A stretch of 64,000 nt of DNA from Lysinibacillus sp. G4S2 (GTDB taxonomy: Bacteria > Bacillota > Bacilli > Bacillales_A > Planococcaceae). The notes beneath the pieces were generated by a model. The model was not told where the DNA came from and did not search any database. It was given only the letters and a program-made list of their open reading frames with translations. The DNA lies in NCBI RefSeq assembly GCF_030348505.1, contig NZ_JAUCFJ010000002.1, forward strand, positions 4,964,001 to 5,028,000, given 5' to 3'. The number at the start of each line of letters is the position of its first letter. Within the stretch, counting starts at the first letter, position 1. Both the position numbers and the translations under genes were made by a program. Of this stretch, positions 1 to 9,033 are shown piece after piece.

Positions 1-244
1 TGTAGCTACTACTTTTACCATTCCAGGAGCTATCTTTACTGAAGCATTACTAAGTTTTATCGGCCTAGGACTACAGCCACCAACTGCTTCCTTAGGAACG
101 ATTGTTAATGACTCTTATAAATTATTACGTATTTATCCACATGGCATGATTTTTTCATCCATTATCATTAGCTTAATTATGATTAGCTTTAATTTACTCG
201 GTGATGGACTGCGTGATGCATTCGATCCAAAAACACGTAAATAA
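1..244 (+). CDS. oppC: Oligopeptide ABC transporter permease, C-terminal end (OppC-like), cut by window edge
   Basis: An open frame enters at base 2 and stops with TAA at 242-244, giving about 80 residues. It carries the end of a binding-protein-dependent permease: EALLSFIGLGLQPP is the EAA-type loop that contacts the ATPase, followed by a hydrophobic segment and the typical ending LLGDGLRDAFDPK of OppC/DppC proteins. The stop codon overlaps the ribosome binding site of the ATPase gene starting at 258, so the two are one operon. The start and most of the protein lie outside the window. The role in peptide uptake is known for the family; the substrate is not visible here. Confidence 0.9.
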   Translation, partial: VATTFTIPGAIFTEALLSFIGLGLQPPTASLGTIVNDSYKLLRIYPHGMIFSSIIISLIMISFNLLGDGLRDAFDPKTRK

Positions 245-257
245 GGAGGGGTGCGAA

Positions 258-2246
258 TTGAAAAAAATACTAGAAGTTAAAAATTTAAGTATTTCATTTA
301 ATACACAAAATGGTGAGGTTCAGGCAGTTCGCAATGTATCATTCGACTTATTTGAAGGTGAAACACTAGCAATCGTTGGCGAGTCGGGCTCTGGAAAATC
401 AGTTACTTCTAAAAGCCTATTACGATTAAACCCTACCAAAACAACAATGCTGAAAAACGGTCAAATTTTATATAATGGAAAAAATATTTTAACGTGTAGA
501 GAGCAGGAAATACGTGCAATTCGTGGAGCTGAAATCTCAATGATTTTCCAGGATCCTATGACTGCATTAAACCCCACGATGACAATCGGTAGTCAAATTG
601 CAGAGAGCATAAAAAAACATACAACATTACGTGGTAATCAAATTACAGAACGAGTGATTGAACTATTACAGCTTGTTGGCATTAAAGAAGCGGATAAACG
701 ATATAAACAATATCCTCATCAGTTTTCTGGAGGAATGCGTCAGCGTATCGTTATCGCGATGGCACTTGCTTGCGAGCCTCGTATTATTATTGCGGATGAA
801 CCTACCACAGCTCTGGACGTTTCTATTCAAGCACAAATTCTAGAATTGCTAAAAAACATTCAAAAAAAGATGAATCTTTCAATTATATTTATTACACATG
901 ATTTGGGGGTTGTAGCAAAAATGGCTGATCGTGTTGCCGTGATGTATGCTGGAAAAATGATTGAAATTGGCTTAGTTGATGAAATTTTTTACCATTGTCA
1001 GCATCCATATACACAAGGCCTACTCGCCGCTATGCCAAACCCAGATATTGAAACCGACATACTGTACGCTATTCCAGGAACACCACCAAACTTACTGCAA
1101 CCACCGATTGGAGATGCCTTCGCTGCTCGTAATAACCAAGCACTCAAAATTGATTTTTTAGAGGAGCCACCAATGTTTAAAATCAGCGACACACACTATG
1201 CTGCAACTTGGTTATTGCATGAGCAAGCGCCTAAAATGATACCGATTCAACATCAATTAGCCCAAGCCGAACGCAAGGAACGTGAAAAAGCTCCTGTATT
1301 TGATACAACCAACCCGTATTTAACATTAAAAGGAGTAAAGCAGCATTTTAAATTAGATAAAAATACTATCAACAAAGCTGTAGATGGCATTACTTTTGAT
1401 ATTTATAAAGGAGAAATCTTCGGTTTAGTTGGAGAATCTGGCTGTGGTAAGTCCACGACAGGGCGCTCGATTATCGGACTTAATACAATAACAGATGGGG
1501 ATATTCACATCGACGGTAGGAATATTAATGAAGCAAAGACGAAGCAAGAAAAATTAGCCTTTAATCGCAAGGTGCAAATGATTTTTCAAGACCCTTATTC
1601 TTCCTTAAATCCACGTATGAAAATTGCTGACATTATTACAGAAGGTCTTGCTATTCATGGTGTACCGAAAAGCGAATGGAAGGCAAAAATTTATGAGCTA
1701 TTAAATATAGTAGGTTTAACGAAAGAATATGCTAATCGCTATCCTCATGAGCTTAGTGGCGGGCAACGTCAGCGTATCGGTATTGCACGCGCACTTGCTG
1801 TAGAGCCCGAACTAATCATTGCTGATGAACCGATTTCTGCATTAGACGTTTCGATCCAAGCACAAATCGTTAATTTATTGAAAAAGCTACAAAAGGAACG
1901 TGGACTGACATATCTATTTATTGCACACGACTTGTCGATGGTGAAATATATTAGTAACCGCATCGGCGTCATGCATCGCGGGAAAATTGTAGAACTTGCA
2001 GAAAGTCATGAACTCTATGATCACCCTATTCACCCTTATACAAAGGCATTATTATCTGCTATACCACTACCTGACCCCAAACTAGAACGTGAACGACAAC
2101 GTATTATTTTTAACGAAGCTGAATATAACGCTACTAATAGAGAAAGTGAAAGCTTTACTGAAGTACGCCCGGGCCATTTTGTCATGCTAACAGAAGAGGA
2201 GCTTACCCAATACTATCAAGCAAACAGTGAGAGCATACCGCTATGA
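258..2246 (+). CDS. Fused oligopeptide transporter ATPase (OppD-OppF in one chain)
   Basis: The 662-residue protein carries two complete ABC ATPase domains, the jobs usually split between OppD and OppF. Domain 1 has Walker A GESGSGKS, signature FSGGMRQR, Walker B IIIADEPTTALD and the switch His in ITHDLG. Domain 2 has GESGCGKST, LSGGQRQR and LIIADEPISALD. Between them is an oligo-HPY linker (HPYTQGLLAAMPNP) that, like Bacillus OppD proteins as I recall them, lacks the iron-sulfur cysteines of some DppD proteins. An open frame extends up to 201, but TTG 258 has the strong site AAGGAGGGG at 243-251, right after the oppC stop. It energises peptide import at the inner face of the membrane. Its 3' end overlaps the next gene by four bases (ATGA). 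Confidence 0.9.
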   Translation: MKKILEVKNLSISFNTQNGEVQAVRNVSFDLFEGETLAIVGESGSGKSVTSKSLLRLNPTKTTMLKNGQILYNGKNILTCREQEIRAIRGAEISMIFQDPMTALNPTMTIGSQIAESIKKHTTLRGNQITERVIELLQLVGIKEADKRYKQYPHQFSGGMRQRIVIAMALACEPRIIIADEPTTALDVSIQAQILELLKNIQKKMNLSIIFITHDLGVVAKMADRVAVMYAGKMIEIGLVDEIFYHCQHPYTQGLLAAMPNPDIETDILYAIPGTPPNLLQPPIGDAFAARNNQALKIDFLEEPPMFKISDTHYAATWLLHEQAPKMIPIQHQLAQAERKEREKAPVFDTTNPYLTLKGVKQHFKLDKNTINKAVDGITFDIYKGEIFGLVGESGCGKSTTGRSIIGLNTITDGDIHIDGRNINEAKTKQEKLAFNRKVQMIFQDPYSSLNPRMKIADIITEGLAIHGVPKSEWKAKIYELLNIVGLTKEYANRYPHELSGGQRQRIGIARALAVEPELIIADEPISALDVSIQAQIVNLLKKLQKERGLTYLFIAHDLSMVKYISNRIGVMHRGKIVELAESHELYDHPIHPYTKALLSAIPLPDPKLERERQRIIFNEAEYNATNRESESFTEVRPGHFVMLTEEELTQYYQANSESIPL

Positions 2247-2608
2247 AATTAAAAACAACTATATTGTTTACTGGCTGCATTTTTATATGTTCCCTTCTCT
2301 ATACATTACTCTTAAAACAATCGATGACAATGCTAACTATGATTAATCATACTTTTCTTGCTTCACTTGCTTTTACAATCGTTGGAGCAATATTGTTTGT
2401 TGTGCAAGGTGGGCTTTTTAATGGTATCGCTTATAGCTTTAAACGCTTTTTTGCTCGTGTCACTAAAAACGGTACCTACGCATATGAGTTAGATGGTGAC
2501 TTGGAATTCGTACAAGCGCCATCCTATACCTTTACCTATCCACTGCTACTTGCAGGTTTGATTGGCTGTATTATCACCACTATTTTATCTCTTGTTTTCT
2601 ATTTATAG
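2243..2608 (+). CDS. Small membrane protein, probably DUF3899 family
   Basis: This 121-residue protein has three hydrophobic segments (about residues 5-25, 38-58 and 97-120) and a short basic loop (KRFFARVTKNG). It overlaps the end of the fused ATPase gene by four bases, so translation is probably coupled. The sequence resembles DUF3899 proteins, which are often encoded beside opp genes in Bacillales; I recognise the family only by general likeness. No enzymatic motif is visible. It may be an accessory of the peptide transporter, but that is inferred from position only. Confidence 0.6.
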   Translation: MKLKTTILFTGCIFICSLLYTLLLKQSMTMLTMINHTFLASLAFTIVGAILFVVQGGLFNGIAYSFKRFFARVTKNGTYAYELDGDLEFVQAPSYTFTYPLLLAGLIGCIITTILSLVFYL

Positions 2609-2660
2609 ATGGCTTATTTCACAATAACGTGGGGTTGGTTTCCGTTCCGACTGATGCTTA
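2609..2660 (-). repeat. Copy of dispersed repeat, module D, reverse orientation
   Basis: The segment at 2633-2653 reads, in reverse, CGGAACGGAAACCAACC, followed by a match to the CACGTTATGGTGA tail seen at 7285, 36757, 37008 and 61291. It sits between the DUF3899 gene and the shared terminator. No coding potential is visible. Confidence 0.6.
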
Positions 2661-2682
2661 TAGATGTTTTGTTTACTATCAT

Positions 2683-2721
2683 AAAAAAATGCTGCCTACA
2701 TTGATAGGCAGCATCTTTTTT
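2683..2721. terminator. Bidirectional terminator between the opp operon and oppA
   Basis: Perfect ten-base stem ATGCTGCCTA/TAGGCAGCAT (2689-2698 and 2705-2714) with a six-base loop. There is an A run on the left and a T run on the right, so it can end transcription from both convergent units. Confidence 0.9.
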
Positions 2722-4402
2722 ACTTTACAATCTCAACCCATTTATAGCTAATGTCCGCTGAAAATGGATGTTCATATAATTTTTTTACATACGGCTTCGT
2801 CAAACGACTTATACCTCTTTGGAATGTCGGCGCAATTGCAAAATCATCCATCATAATCTTTTCAGCTTGTTGCATTAATATCCAACGTTCAGAAACATCA
2901 GAAGTTGTTTTAGCTTTTTTAATTAATGCATCCACCTTTTCATTTTTATAGTGAGATTGATTGTAGTAGGCAGTCGATTCAAATAACTCAATATAAGTCA
3001 TAGGATCTTGATAGTCAGGGCCCCAACCACCATAGTCTAAATCATAGTCAACAGCCCCTTCTAGTGCTAGCTTTTGCTTATTAGGCTGCATATTGATTGT
3101 TAGCTCTAAGCCTTCAAGATTTGTTTCTAATTGGTTTTTAATAAATTCTGCAGCTTTTTTAGATTCTGCACGGTCATATGTTAAAAACTCTAGTTTTACT
3201 TTATCTACCCCCAGCTCCTTTAAACCCATAGCCCATGCTTCCTTCGCCAATTTAACATTAGTTTTATTCATATCACCATTACCATCACGGAAATCAACAC
3301 CTTTTTCATCTGTTGATAATCCAAGTGGTACTAAAAAATAAGCTGGAATAGAGCCATCCTGTAAAATCACATCTGCAAAGCCTTGTTTATCCCAAGCCAT
3401 ATCGATTGCTTTCCGAATGTTCTTATTCGATAAAAATTTATTTTCATGGTTCATTCGAATGAAGAACGTATTTGGTTTTAAGAATGTTGAATACTCTGGG
3501 CTATCTTTGTATTGAGCAACATACTCACTTGTAAGCTCAGCAGTGTCAATCTCTCCCGCTTCATATAGATTGACTGCTGTTGCTGTATCTTTCACGATTT
3601 TTTGTGTAATTTTTGTAAGCTTCACATTGTCTTTATCCCAATAATTTTCATTTTTTACGAATGTCCAGCCTTGACCATGCTGCCATGATTCCAATACGAA
3701 TGGACCATTATAAATCATATTTGCTGCTTCTAACGCATATTGATCGCCTTGTGCTTCCGTAAATTCTTTGTTTAGTGGAAAGAACGGTGCATACGTTGTT
3801 AAGCTTAGGAAATATGGAATTGGAGCATTTAGTTGAACTTCCAATGTGTAATCGTTTAGCGCTTTAATGCCAATTTCATCTACCTTACCATATAATGGAT
3901 CACCCTCTTTTTGAACACTGGCTGCATTTTTTATATCTAGCATTAAATAAGAATAAATTGCTTGCGTTTTAGGATTGATAGCTCTTTTCCAAGCATATTC
4001 AAAGTCATGTGCTGTAACAGGTGTACCATTGCTCCACACAGCATCTTGGCGTAACTTAAATGTATATACAGTACCATCCGCTGAAGCTTCATATGACTCT
4101 GCCATTCCTGGCACTGGTGTATTCTCTGGTCCGATACGGTATAACCCCTCAAATACAGAGTTCATTGCTGTAACTGCAAGTGCATCTACACTCCCTAATG
4201 AACTCATTGTTGCTAAATCCCCTCCCGCTACTAAATGTAGCTCCTGTCCAACCGTTGTGTCGCCGTCAGTAGTAGTCTCTTTGTCCGTACTATTGCCACC
4301 AGTTGGGCTACTAGAAGAATTATCCTCCTTGCCGTAGCAGCCAACTAATACAACTAGCATTAGCCCTAATAACACGACTAACCATTTTGTCTTTTTAATC
4401 AT
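2720..4402 (-). CDS. oppA: Oligopeptide-binding lipoprotein (OppA-like, SBP_bac_5)
   Basis: The 560-residue extracytoplasmic solute-binding protein captures peptides for the Opp transporter. The N-terminus is a lipoprotein signal: basic MIKKTK, a hydrophobic stretch and the lipobox LVGC, so the mature protein is anchored through Cys. A Ser/Thr/Asp-rich linker follows, then a family 5 binding-protein body with segments such as GMAESYEASADG and LRQDAVWSNGTPVTAHDFEYAWKR. An open frame reaches 4462, but ATG 4402 is preceded by AAAGGGG at good spacing, whereas ATG 4408 is too close. It converges on the ATPase/permease operon with a shared terminator. The gene order differs from the usual oppABCDF, so its pairing with this transporter is inferred. 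Confidence 0.88.
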   Translation of the reverse strand: MIKKTKWLVVLLGLMLVVLVGCYGKEDNSSSSPTGGNSTDKETTTDGDTTVGQELHLVAGGDLATMSSLGSVDALAVTAMNSVFEGLYRIGPENTPVPGMAESYEASADGTVYTFKLRQDAVWSNGTPVTAHDFEYAWKRAINPKTQAIYSYLMLDIKNAASVQKEGDPLYGKVDEIGIKALNDYTLEVQLNAPIPYFLSLTTYAPFFPLNKEFTEAQGDQYALEAANMIYNGPFVLESWQHGQGWTFVKNENYWDKDNVKLTKITQKIVKDTATAVNLYEAGEIDTAELTSEYVAQYKDSPEYSTFLKPNTFFIRMNHENKFLSNKNIRKAIDMAWDKQGFADVILQDGSIPAYFLVPLGLSTDEKGVDFRDGNGDMNKTNVKLAKEAWAMGLKELGVDKVKLEFLTYDRAESKKAAEFIKNQLETNLEGLELTINMQPNKQKLALEGAVDYDLDYGGWGPDYQDPMTYIELFESTAYYNQSHYKNEKVDALIKKAKTTSDVSERWILMQQAEKIMMDDFAIAPTFQRGISRLTKPYVKKLYEHPFSADISYKWVEIVK

Positions 4403-4539
4403 TAGCATTTCCCCTTTGATTTTATTGCACGATAGCTCACGTGCAACAAAACATATATGCAATATTCATGCCGATACCATATTTACTCTAAAATTTTGGC
4501 ACAAATCTTGCAGTATATTTAAAAAGGGGGAATTATAAC

Positions 4540-5604
4540 ATGTCACTACTAAAACAATTACGTGAAGCATTACGAGCTCAACAATCGGATGTACTCATCA
4601 TAACGAGTAATCAAAACCGTCGTTATTTAACAGGATTTACAGGCAGTGCAGGTACAGTAGTAATTACACCGACTCAAGCACTTTTACTCGTAGATTTCCG
4701 TTATACACAGCAAGCTACAAACCAAAGTAAAGAATTTGATGTTCGTGAAATCGATCGCAGCCGTTTATATGAAACTATCCAAGAAATTTTAGACACAGAA
4801 TCTATCCAAACAATTGGTTTTGAGCAACAACATGTTACTTATGAGGTATATCAATTAATGTCTAGTAAATTAACAGCAACATTAAAGCCGCTATCTAATA
4901 TTGTGGAAAATTTACGCACGATAAAAACACCAGAAGAAATTGAATTGATTAAGAAAGCAGCGTGGATTTCAGATGAGGCATTCAAGTATATTTTGACATT
5001 TATTAAACCAGGAGTGTCAGAAATTGATATCGCAAATGAGTTAGAGTTTCATATGCGTAAAAACGGAGCTACTGGAGCTGCATTCGATATAATTATTGCT
5101 TCTGGTCATCGTTCTGCACTTCCGCATGGTGTTGCATCTGACAAAATAATTGAAGAAGGCGATATGCTGACACTTGATTTTGGTGCCTATTATCAAGGCT
5201 ATCGTTCAGATATGACGAGAACAATTGCAGTTGGAGAACCATCTGGTAAACTAAAGGAAATATACCAAATCGTTTATGACTCATTACAAATAACTCTATC
5301 TAATATGAAGGCTGGTATTACTGGAAAAGAAGTAGACAGCTATTCACGAGATTTCATAAAAGCTAAAGGCTATGGAAAAAATTACGGACACGGTTCGGGG
5401 CATGGTCTTGGCTTAGATCTTCATGAAAACATTTTTATGTCTACAGTATGTGAAGACATCCTAGAAGAAAATATGGTGCTTACTGTTGAGCCCGGTATTT
5501 ACATTCCTGATTTAGGCGGAGTACGTATAGAAGATGATGTCATCGTTACAAAAAACGGTGTTGAAGTTATCACACACTCACCAAAAGAGCTTATTATTTT
5601 ATAA
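4540..5604 (+). CDS. M24B metallopeptidase, Xaa-Pro dipeptidase/aminopeptidase type
   Basis: The 354-residue cytoplasmic enzyme removes N-terminal residues before proline or splits Xaa-Pro dipeptides. It has an N-terminal creatinase-like domain (NRRYLTGFTGSAG) and a C-terminal pita-bread domain. The expected dinuclear metal ligands are visible in order: Asp in TLDFGAYYQG, Asp in SDMTRT, His in GHGSGHGLGL, Glu in TVEPGIYIP and Glu in RIEDDVIV. ATG 4540 follows AAAAAGGGGG with good spacing. The length fits the PepQ/YkvY/YqhT group. It lies next to peptide uptake genes, which suggests a part in using imported peptides. Dipeptidase versus aminopeptidase cannot be settled from sequence alone. Confidence 0.9.
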   Translation: MSLLKQLREALRAQQSDVLIITSNQNRRYLTGFTGSAGTVVITPTQALLLVDFRYTQQATNQSKEFDVREIDRSRLYETIQEILDTESIQTIGFEQQHVTYEVYQLMSSKLTATLKPLSNIVENLRTIKTPEEIELIKKAAWISDEAFKYILTFIKPGVSEIDIANELEFHMRKNGATGAAFDIIIASGHRSALPHGVASDKIIEEGDMLTLDFGAYYQGYRSDMTRTIAVGEPSGKLKEIYQIVYDSLQITLSNMKAGITGKEVDSYSRDFIKAKGYGKNYGHGSGHGLGLDLHENIFMSTVCEDILEENMVLTVEPGIYIPDLGGVRIEDDVIVTKNGVEVITHSPKELIIL

Positions 5605-5636
5605 AGTCATAAAGTAACGTTTTAATTTTGAAAAAG

Positions 5637-5755
5637 TGTATTGGTGGTATGAAAGCCTATGGAGCGGAGGGAGGCTCGGACCACGCCAAAGGAAAGCGTC
5701 TCCCGGAATGAAATTCGCGGTCAAGTACATATGTTAGTGAAAAGCCTTTTTACAT
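5637..5755 (+). repeat. Dispersed GC-rich repeat ending in TCAAGTACATATGTT
   Basis: A GC-rich block (GGAGCGGAGGGAGGCTCGG, then AAAGCGTCTCCCGGAATGAA) leads into GGTCAAGTACATATGTTAGT and AAAAGCCTTTTTACAT. The second half recurs at 17052-17118 in the same orientation and at 31341-31415 in reverse. It fills much of the 333-base gap before sigL. The rest of the gap is AT-rich and holds a possible promoter. Confidence 0.7.
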
Positions 5756-5788
5756 TATTTATACACACTCATAATAACGTTCATTTTT

Positions 5789-5817
5789 TTGACACATTTT
5801 AAATATCTTTATTATAG
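5789..5817 (+). promoter_or_regulatory. Possible sigma-A promoter for sigL
   Basis: TTGACA at 5789-5794 is a perfect -35 box. With 17 bases spacing the -10 would be TTATAG (5812-5817); with 15 bases it would be TATTAT (5810-5815). Neither is ideal, so the call is tentative. It lies about 120 bases before the sigL start. Confidence 0.4.
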
Positions 5818-5937
5818 ACATTGTTACTAAAACTCCTTTTACTTCCGTAATAAATGTCAAAAATTATTGTCACTCTTACTCAGGTAGCATCATTTTCTAT
5901 AGATTTAAGTACTTAAATGGAGAATGGAGGTTTTAAA

Positions 5938-7224
5938 ATGCAGCTTTCTATTAAACAAACTCAAGATTTGAATTTAGTGATGACTGCACAACTTCGTCAA
6001 GCCATCGAGTTACTACAATATTCCACACTAGAATTAGAACAGTATATTCGTGAACAAGAGCTCGAAAATCCATTAGTAGAGTTAAGCGAACCGACATTTC
6101 AAGAACGTACACATTTTTCAAAAGGTGTTAGCCGTCACACAAATATCTTGGAACATGTAACTAAATATGAAAAAAATATTCGTGATGATTTATTTGAGGA
6201 GATTAAGCTAACCTTCCATGAAGATAAAGACATTAAACTGCTTAAACATATTATTTATCATTTGGATGACAACGGCTACTATGAACAGCCAATGACACCG
6301 ACTTATCAAGATTATGAAATCGAAAAGGGCATTCACTTATTACAAAACATTGGACCACTTGGCATTGGGGCACGAAATTTGAAAGAATGCCTGCTATTAC
6401 AAACTATGTATTGTGAAAATAGCCCTGCTCATGCGGAAACAGTAATTTCCTTTTATCTTGATGAACTTGCTAATCAGAAATGGAAGAAAATTTCCAACGT
6501 TTTAGATATATCACTTTATGAATTACAAGGAATTTATCAATTCATCCAAACTTTGCAGCCTAAGCTTAGCTCACTGTTTCATCAGGAAGCTATACATCAT
6601 CATACACCGGATATTATTGTTGAGATTGTTGATGGCGCCATCACTTTTTCATTAAATGATTATTATTTACCTAAAATCAATATACATGCGGACTATGCAC
6701 CCTATATTACTACCAATTCCTCTGAAAAGAGTTATTTTAAAAAGTATTTATCAGACTATCAATGGCTAGTTAACAGTGTTGAGCAGCGCCGAAATACCAT
6801 TATTAAAATCATGAAGGCACTTATTGAAAAGCAAAAAGCCTTTTTCACACATGGCTTTGATGCTATAGAGCCTCTTACTTTACGTGAAATTGCTGAACAA
6901 ATTGAAGTACATGAATCGACAGTTAGCCGAGTGACAACGAATAAATATGTACAAACGTCTTTCGGGACATTTGAACTTCGAGATTTATTCACTTCTAAAT
7001 TACAAACAGCAAATGGTAACAGTGTTTCACAAATAAAGGTAAAATCACTTTTGTCAGACTATATCAAAACCGAGAATAAAAAGAAGCCTTTCTCAGATCA
7101 AAAAATTGCCGAGCATTTCAACAACATATTTGGTATTGAAATATCACGTCGGACAATTGCAAAATACCGTGAAGAAATGAACATTCCATCATCTACAAGA
7201 CGTAAAGTAATTCAATTTAAATAG
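5938..7224 (+). CDS. sigL: RNA polymerase sigma-54 factor (SigL/RpoN)
   Basis: The 428-residue alternative sigma factor recognises -24/-12 promoters and depends on AAA+ activators. The N-terminal Gln/Leu-rich activator-interacting region is clear (LRQAIELLQYSTLELEQYI, ELENPLVEL), followed by the core-binding domain. A C-terminal helix-turn-helix (LREIAEQIEVHESTVSRV) and the RpoN box, here SRRTIAKYREE, complete it. ATG 5938 has TGGAGG seven bases upstream; the open frame from 5917 lacks such a site. Its size matches B. subtilis SigL. In this window it sits immediately before a hydroxyproline locus that has three -24/-12 promoters and a sigma-54 activator, so it very probably serves that locus among others. 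Confidence 0.97.
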   Translation: MQLSIKQTQDLNLVMTAQLRQAIELLQYSTLELEQYIREQELENPLVELSEPTFQERTHFSKGVSRHTNILEHVTKYEKNIRDDLFEEIKLTFHEDKDIKLLKHIIYHLDDNGYYEQPMTPTYQDYEIEKGIHLLQNIGPLGIGARNLKECLLLQTMYCENSPAHAETVISFYLDELANQKWKKISNVLDISLYELQGIYQFIQTLQPKLSSLFHQEAIHHHTPDIIVEIVDGAITFSLNDYYLPKINIHADYAPYITTNSSEKSYFKKYLSDYQWLVNSVEQRRNTIIKIMKALIEKQKAFFTHGFDAIEPLTLREIAEQIEVHESTVSRVTTNKYVQTSFGTFELRDLFTSKLQTANGNSVSQIKVKSLLSDYIKTENKKKPFSDQKIAEHFNNIFGIEISRRTIAKYREEMNIPSSTRRKVIQFK

Positions 7225-7231
7225 TTATTAT

Positions 7232-7270
7232 AAAAGGAGCTACTTTTCATTTGGTAGCTCCTTTTCCTAT
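7232..7270 (+). terminator. Terminator of sigL
   Basis: Stem AAAGGAGCTAC/GTAGCTCCTTT (7233-7243 and 7254-7264) directly after the sigL stop, followed by TTTTCC. Confidence 0.8.
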
Positions 7271-7272
7271 AA

Positions 7273-7355
7273 TAGATGAAGGCTTATCACCATAACGCGA
7301 GGTTGATTTCCGTTCTGAATGGGCACTTCCCTAAGCGTACGATGAGCCCAAGGAA
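7273..7355 (-). repeat. Dispersed repeat copy (modules D and part of B), reverse orientation
   Basis: Reading in reverse, GCTCATCGTACGC then CAGAACGGAAATCAACC with the GTTATGGTGAT tail. This matches the B-D junction of copies at 36643-36790 and 61245-61321. It separates sigL from the 3' end of the aldehyde dehydrogenase gene. Confidence 0.65.
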
Positions 7356-7360
7356 TCCAC

Positions 7361-8845
7361 TTAGTTTTGCTTCATATTTACGAAGACACTTTTAACTTCC
7401 GTATAGTTAGACAAGCCATATTCGCCGCCCATTTCGCGACCAACACCTGATTGCTTGTAACCTCCGAATGGCATCGTTTCCCACTCTAAACCAAAATCAT
7501 TAATCCATACCGTTCCCGCTTGTAGCTTACTAGCAATATAATGTGCCTTCTTCACATTTTCAGTCCAAATGCTTGCTGCGAGTCCATACTTACTATCATT
7601 TGCACGAGCAATCACCTCTTCTACTGTGTCAAATGAGAAAATAGACATAACCGGTCCGAAAATTTCTTCACGAGCAATTGTCATATCATCCTGTACGTCA
7701 GCAAATACAGTTGGTTGTACAAAATAACCTTTGTTAAATTCACGCTCTCCACCTGCTACTAGACGCGCACCTTCTTCTTTTCCTTTTTCAATGAAACCAA
7801 GTACTGTATTCAGTTGTTTTTGTGAAACAAGTGGACCCATATCTGTTTCTGAATCTAGCCCAGGTCCTAATTTTAATGCTTTTGCTTTTTCGGCAAGTCG
7901 CTCAACAAACTGATCGTATAAGCTACTGTGTACAAAGACCCTTGTACATGCACTACAATTTTGTCCGTGATTGTACATTGTCCCAGCAAATGTTCCTTCT
8001 ATTGCCTCTTCTACGTCTGCATCTTGTAAAACGATTGCTGGAGATTTACCTCCAAGCTCCAATGTTACACTTTTCACATCGTCTGCCGCTTTTTTCATGA
8101 CGTGAATTCCAGTCTTTGTGGATCCAGTGAATGCCACCTTGGCTACACCTTTATGTGTAACAACAGCCTCACCCGCTTCACCTGTGCCAGGTACGATGTT
8201 CACAACACCATCTGGGAAGCCGGCTTGTTTCATTAATTGACCTACGTACAATAAAGATAGTGGCGTTTCAGCTGCAGGTTTAATAACAACTGTACAACCT
8301 ACTGCTAATGCCGAACCTAATTTCCATGCAGCCATTGCAAGCGGAAAATTCCATGGAATGATTTGCCCTACAACCCCTACTGGCTCATGGACAATGTAGT
8401 TTAAATAATCCTTTGATACTTGCACCGTTTTTCCTGTTATTTTTGTTGCCCATCCTGCATAATAACGGAAATGTTGTACAGTACCGTCCACATCGTCAGC
8501 TAAAGCCGTTTTGTATGGCTTACCATTATCTAATGATTCTAGCTGTGCAAGTTCTTCCCGATGCTCCTCTAGTAAATCTGCAAATTTATAAATAATACGT
8601 GAGCGTTCTGCTGCATCCATGATGGACCATTTATCATCAAATGCTTTTTGTGCAGCCAGTACAGCTATGTCGATATCTTTAGCTTGTGCTTCATGTACTG
8701 TTGCAATTACCTCTTCGTTTGCCGGGTTTAATACTTCAAATGTTTTACCTGATTGAGAATGTACATATTCTCCATTAATATATAAACCAATTGTCGATTG
8801 TAAAAATTCCTTCACCCTTGGTTTCAATGTTAATAATGCATCCAT
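7361..8845 (-). CDS. NAD(P)-dependent aldehyde dehydrogenase, probable alpha-ketoglutarate semialdehyde dehydrogenase
   Basis: The 494-residue ALDH-superfamily enzyme has the cofactor-binding segment IIPWNFPLAMAAWKLGSALA, the base Glu in VTLELGGKSP and the catalytic Cys in GQNCSACTR. In the hydroxyproline pathway the last step oxidises alpha-ketoglutarate semialdehyde (2,5-dioxopentanoate) to alpha-ketoglutarate; this gene is the only dehydrogenase of that class in the cluster, so the substrate is inferred from context. The open frame runs to 8968, but residues before MDALLTLKPR come from a repeat (module C in reverse). ATG 8845 has AAGGGG upstream. It is the last gene of a leftward five-gene run, about 190 bases after the deaminase gene. 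Confidence 0.88.
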   Translation of the reverse strand: MDALLTLKPRVKEFLQSTIGLYINGEYVHSQSGKTFEVLNPANEEVIATVHEAQAKDIDIAVLAAQKAFDDKWSIMDAAERSRIIYKFADLLEEHREELAQLESLDNGKPYKTALADDVDGTVQHFRYYAGWATKITGKTVQVSKDYLNYIVHEPVGVVGQIIPWNFPLAMAAWKLGSALAVGCTVVIKPAAETPLSLLYVGQLMKQAGFPDGVVNIVPGTGEAGEAVVTHKGVAKVAFTGSTKTGIHVMKKAADDVKSVTLELGGKSPAIVLQDADVEEAIEGTFAGTMYNHGQNCSACTRVFVHSSLYDQFVERLAEKAKALKLGPGLDSETDMGPLVSQKQLNTVLGFIEKGKEEGARLVAGGEREFNKGYFVQPTVFADVQDDMTIAREEIFGPVMSIFSFDTVEEVIARANDSKYGLAASIWTENVKKAHYIASKLQAGTVWINDFGLEWETMPFGGYKQSGVGREMGGEYGLSNYTEVKSVFVNMKQN

Positions 8846-8865
8846 TTCGCCACCCCTTCTTATCA

Positions 8866-9005
8866 TCAATTTCAACTTGGTTTCATTGAAGCTGTCGCTA
8901 CGTTTGCACTTCGCTTTCGCACAGAAAACATTTGTAGCTGTCGCTTTGCTTTCGCTACAGCTAAACATTGCGTCCGGATTTAGAATTGTGCCCAGGCCTG
9001 CATAA
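8866..9005 (-). repeat. Two module C units in reverse inside the hydroxyproline operon
   Basis: CTTCGCTTTCGCACAG at about 8908 and a second degenerate unit CTTTGCTTTCGCTACAG at about 8944 are reverse copies of the unit amplified at 55779-56223. TCAATTTCAACTTGG at the left edge resembles the flanks at 39152 and 44468. The repeat sits inside a transcription unit, between the deaminase and aldehyde dehydrogenase genes, and opens a false N-terminal extension of the latter. Confidence 0.8.
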
Positions 9006-9033
9006 GGGCCGACACACTTCCTTTCAAAATCAC

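Noticed and set aside
1050-1260. Loss of iron-sulfur cysteines in the first ATPase linker as a novelty
   Set aside because: As I recall, Bacillus-type OppD proteins share this cysteine-free linker, so it is probably ordinary.
8846-8968. N-terminal extension of the aldehyde dehydrogenase
   Set aside because: The extension translates repeat DNA; a proper ribosome binding site precedes ATG 8845.
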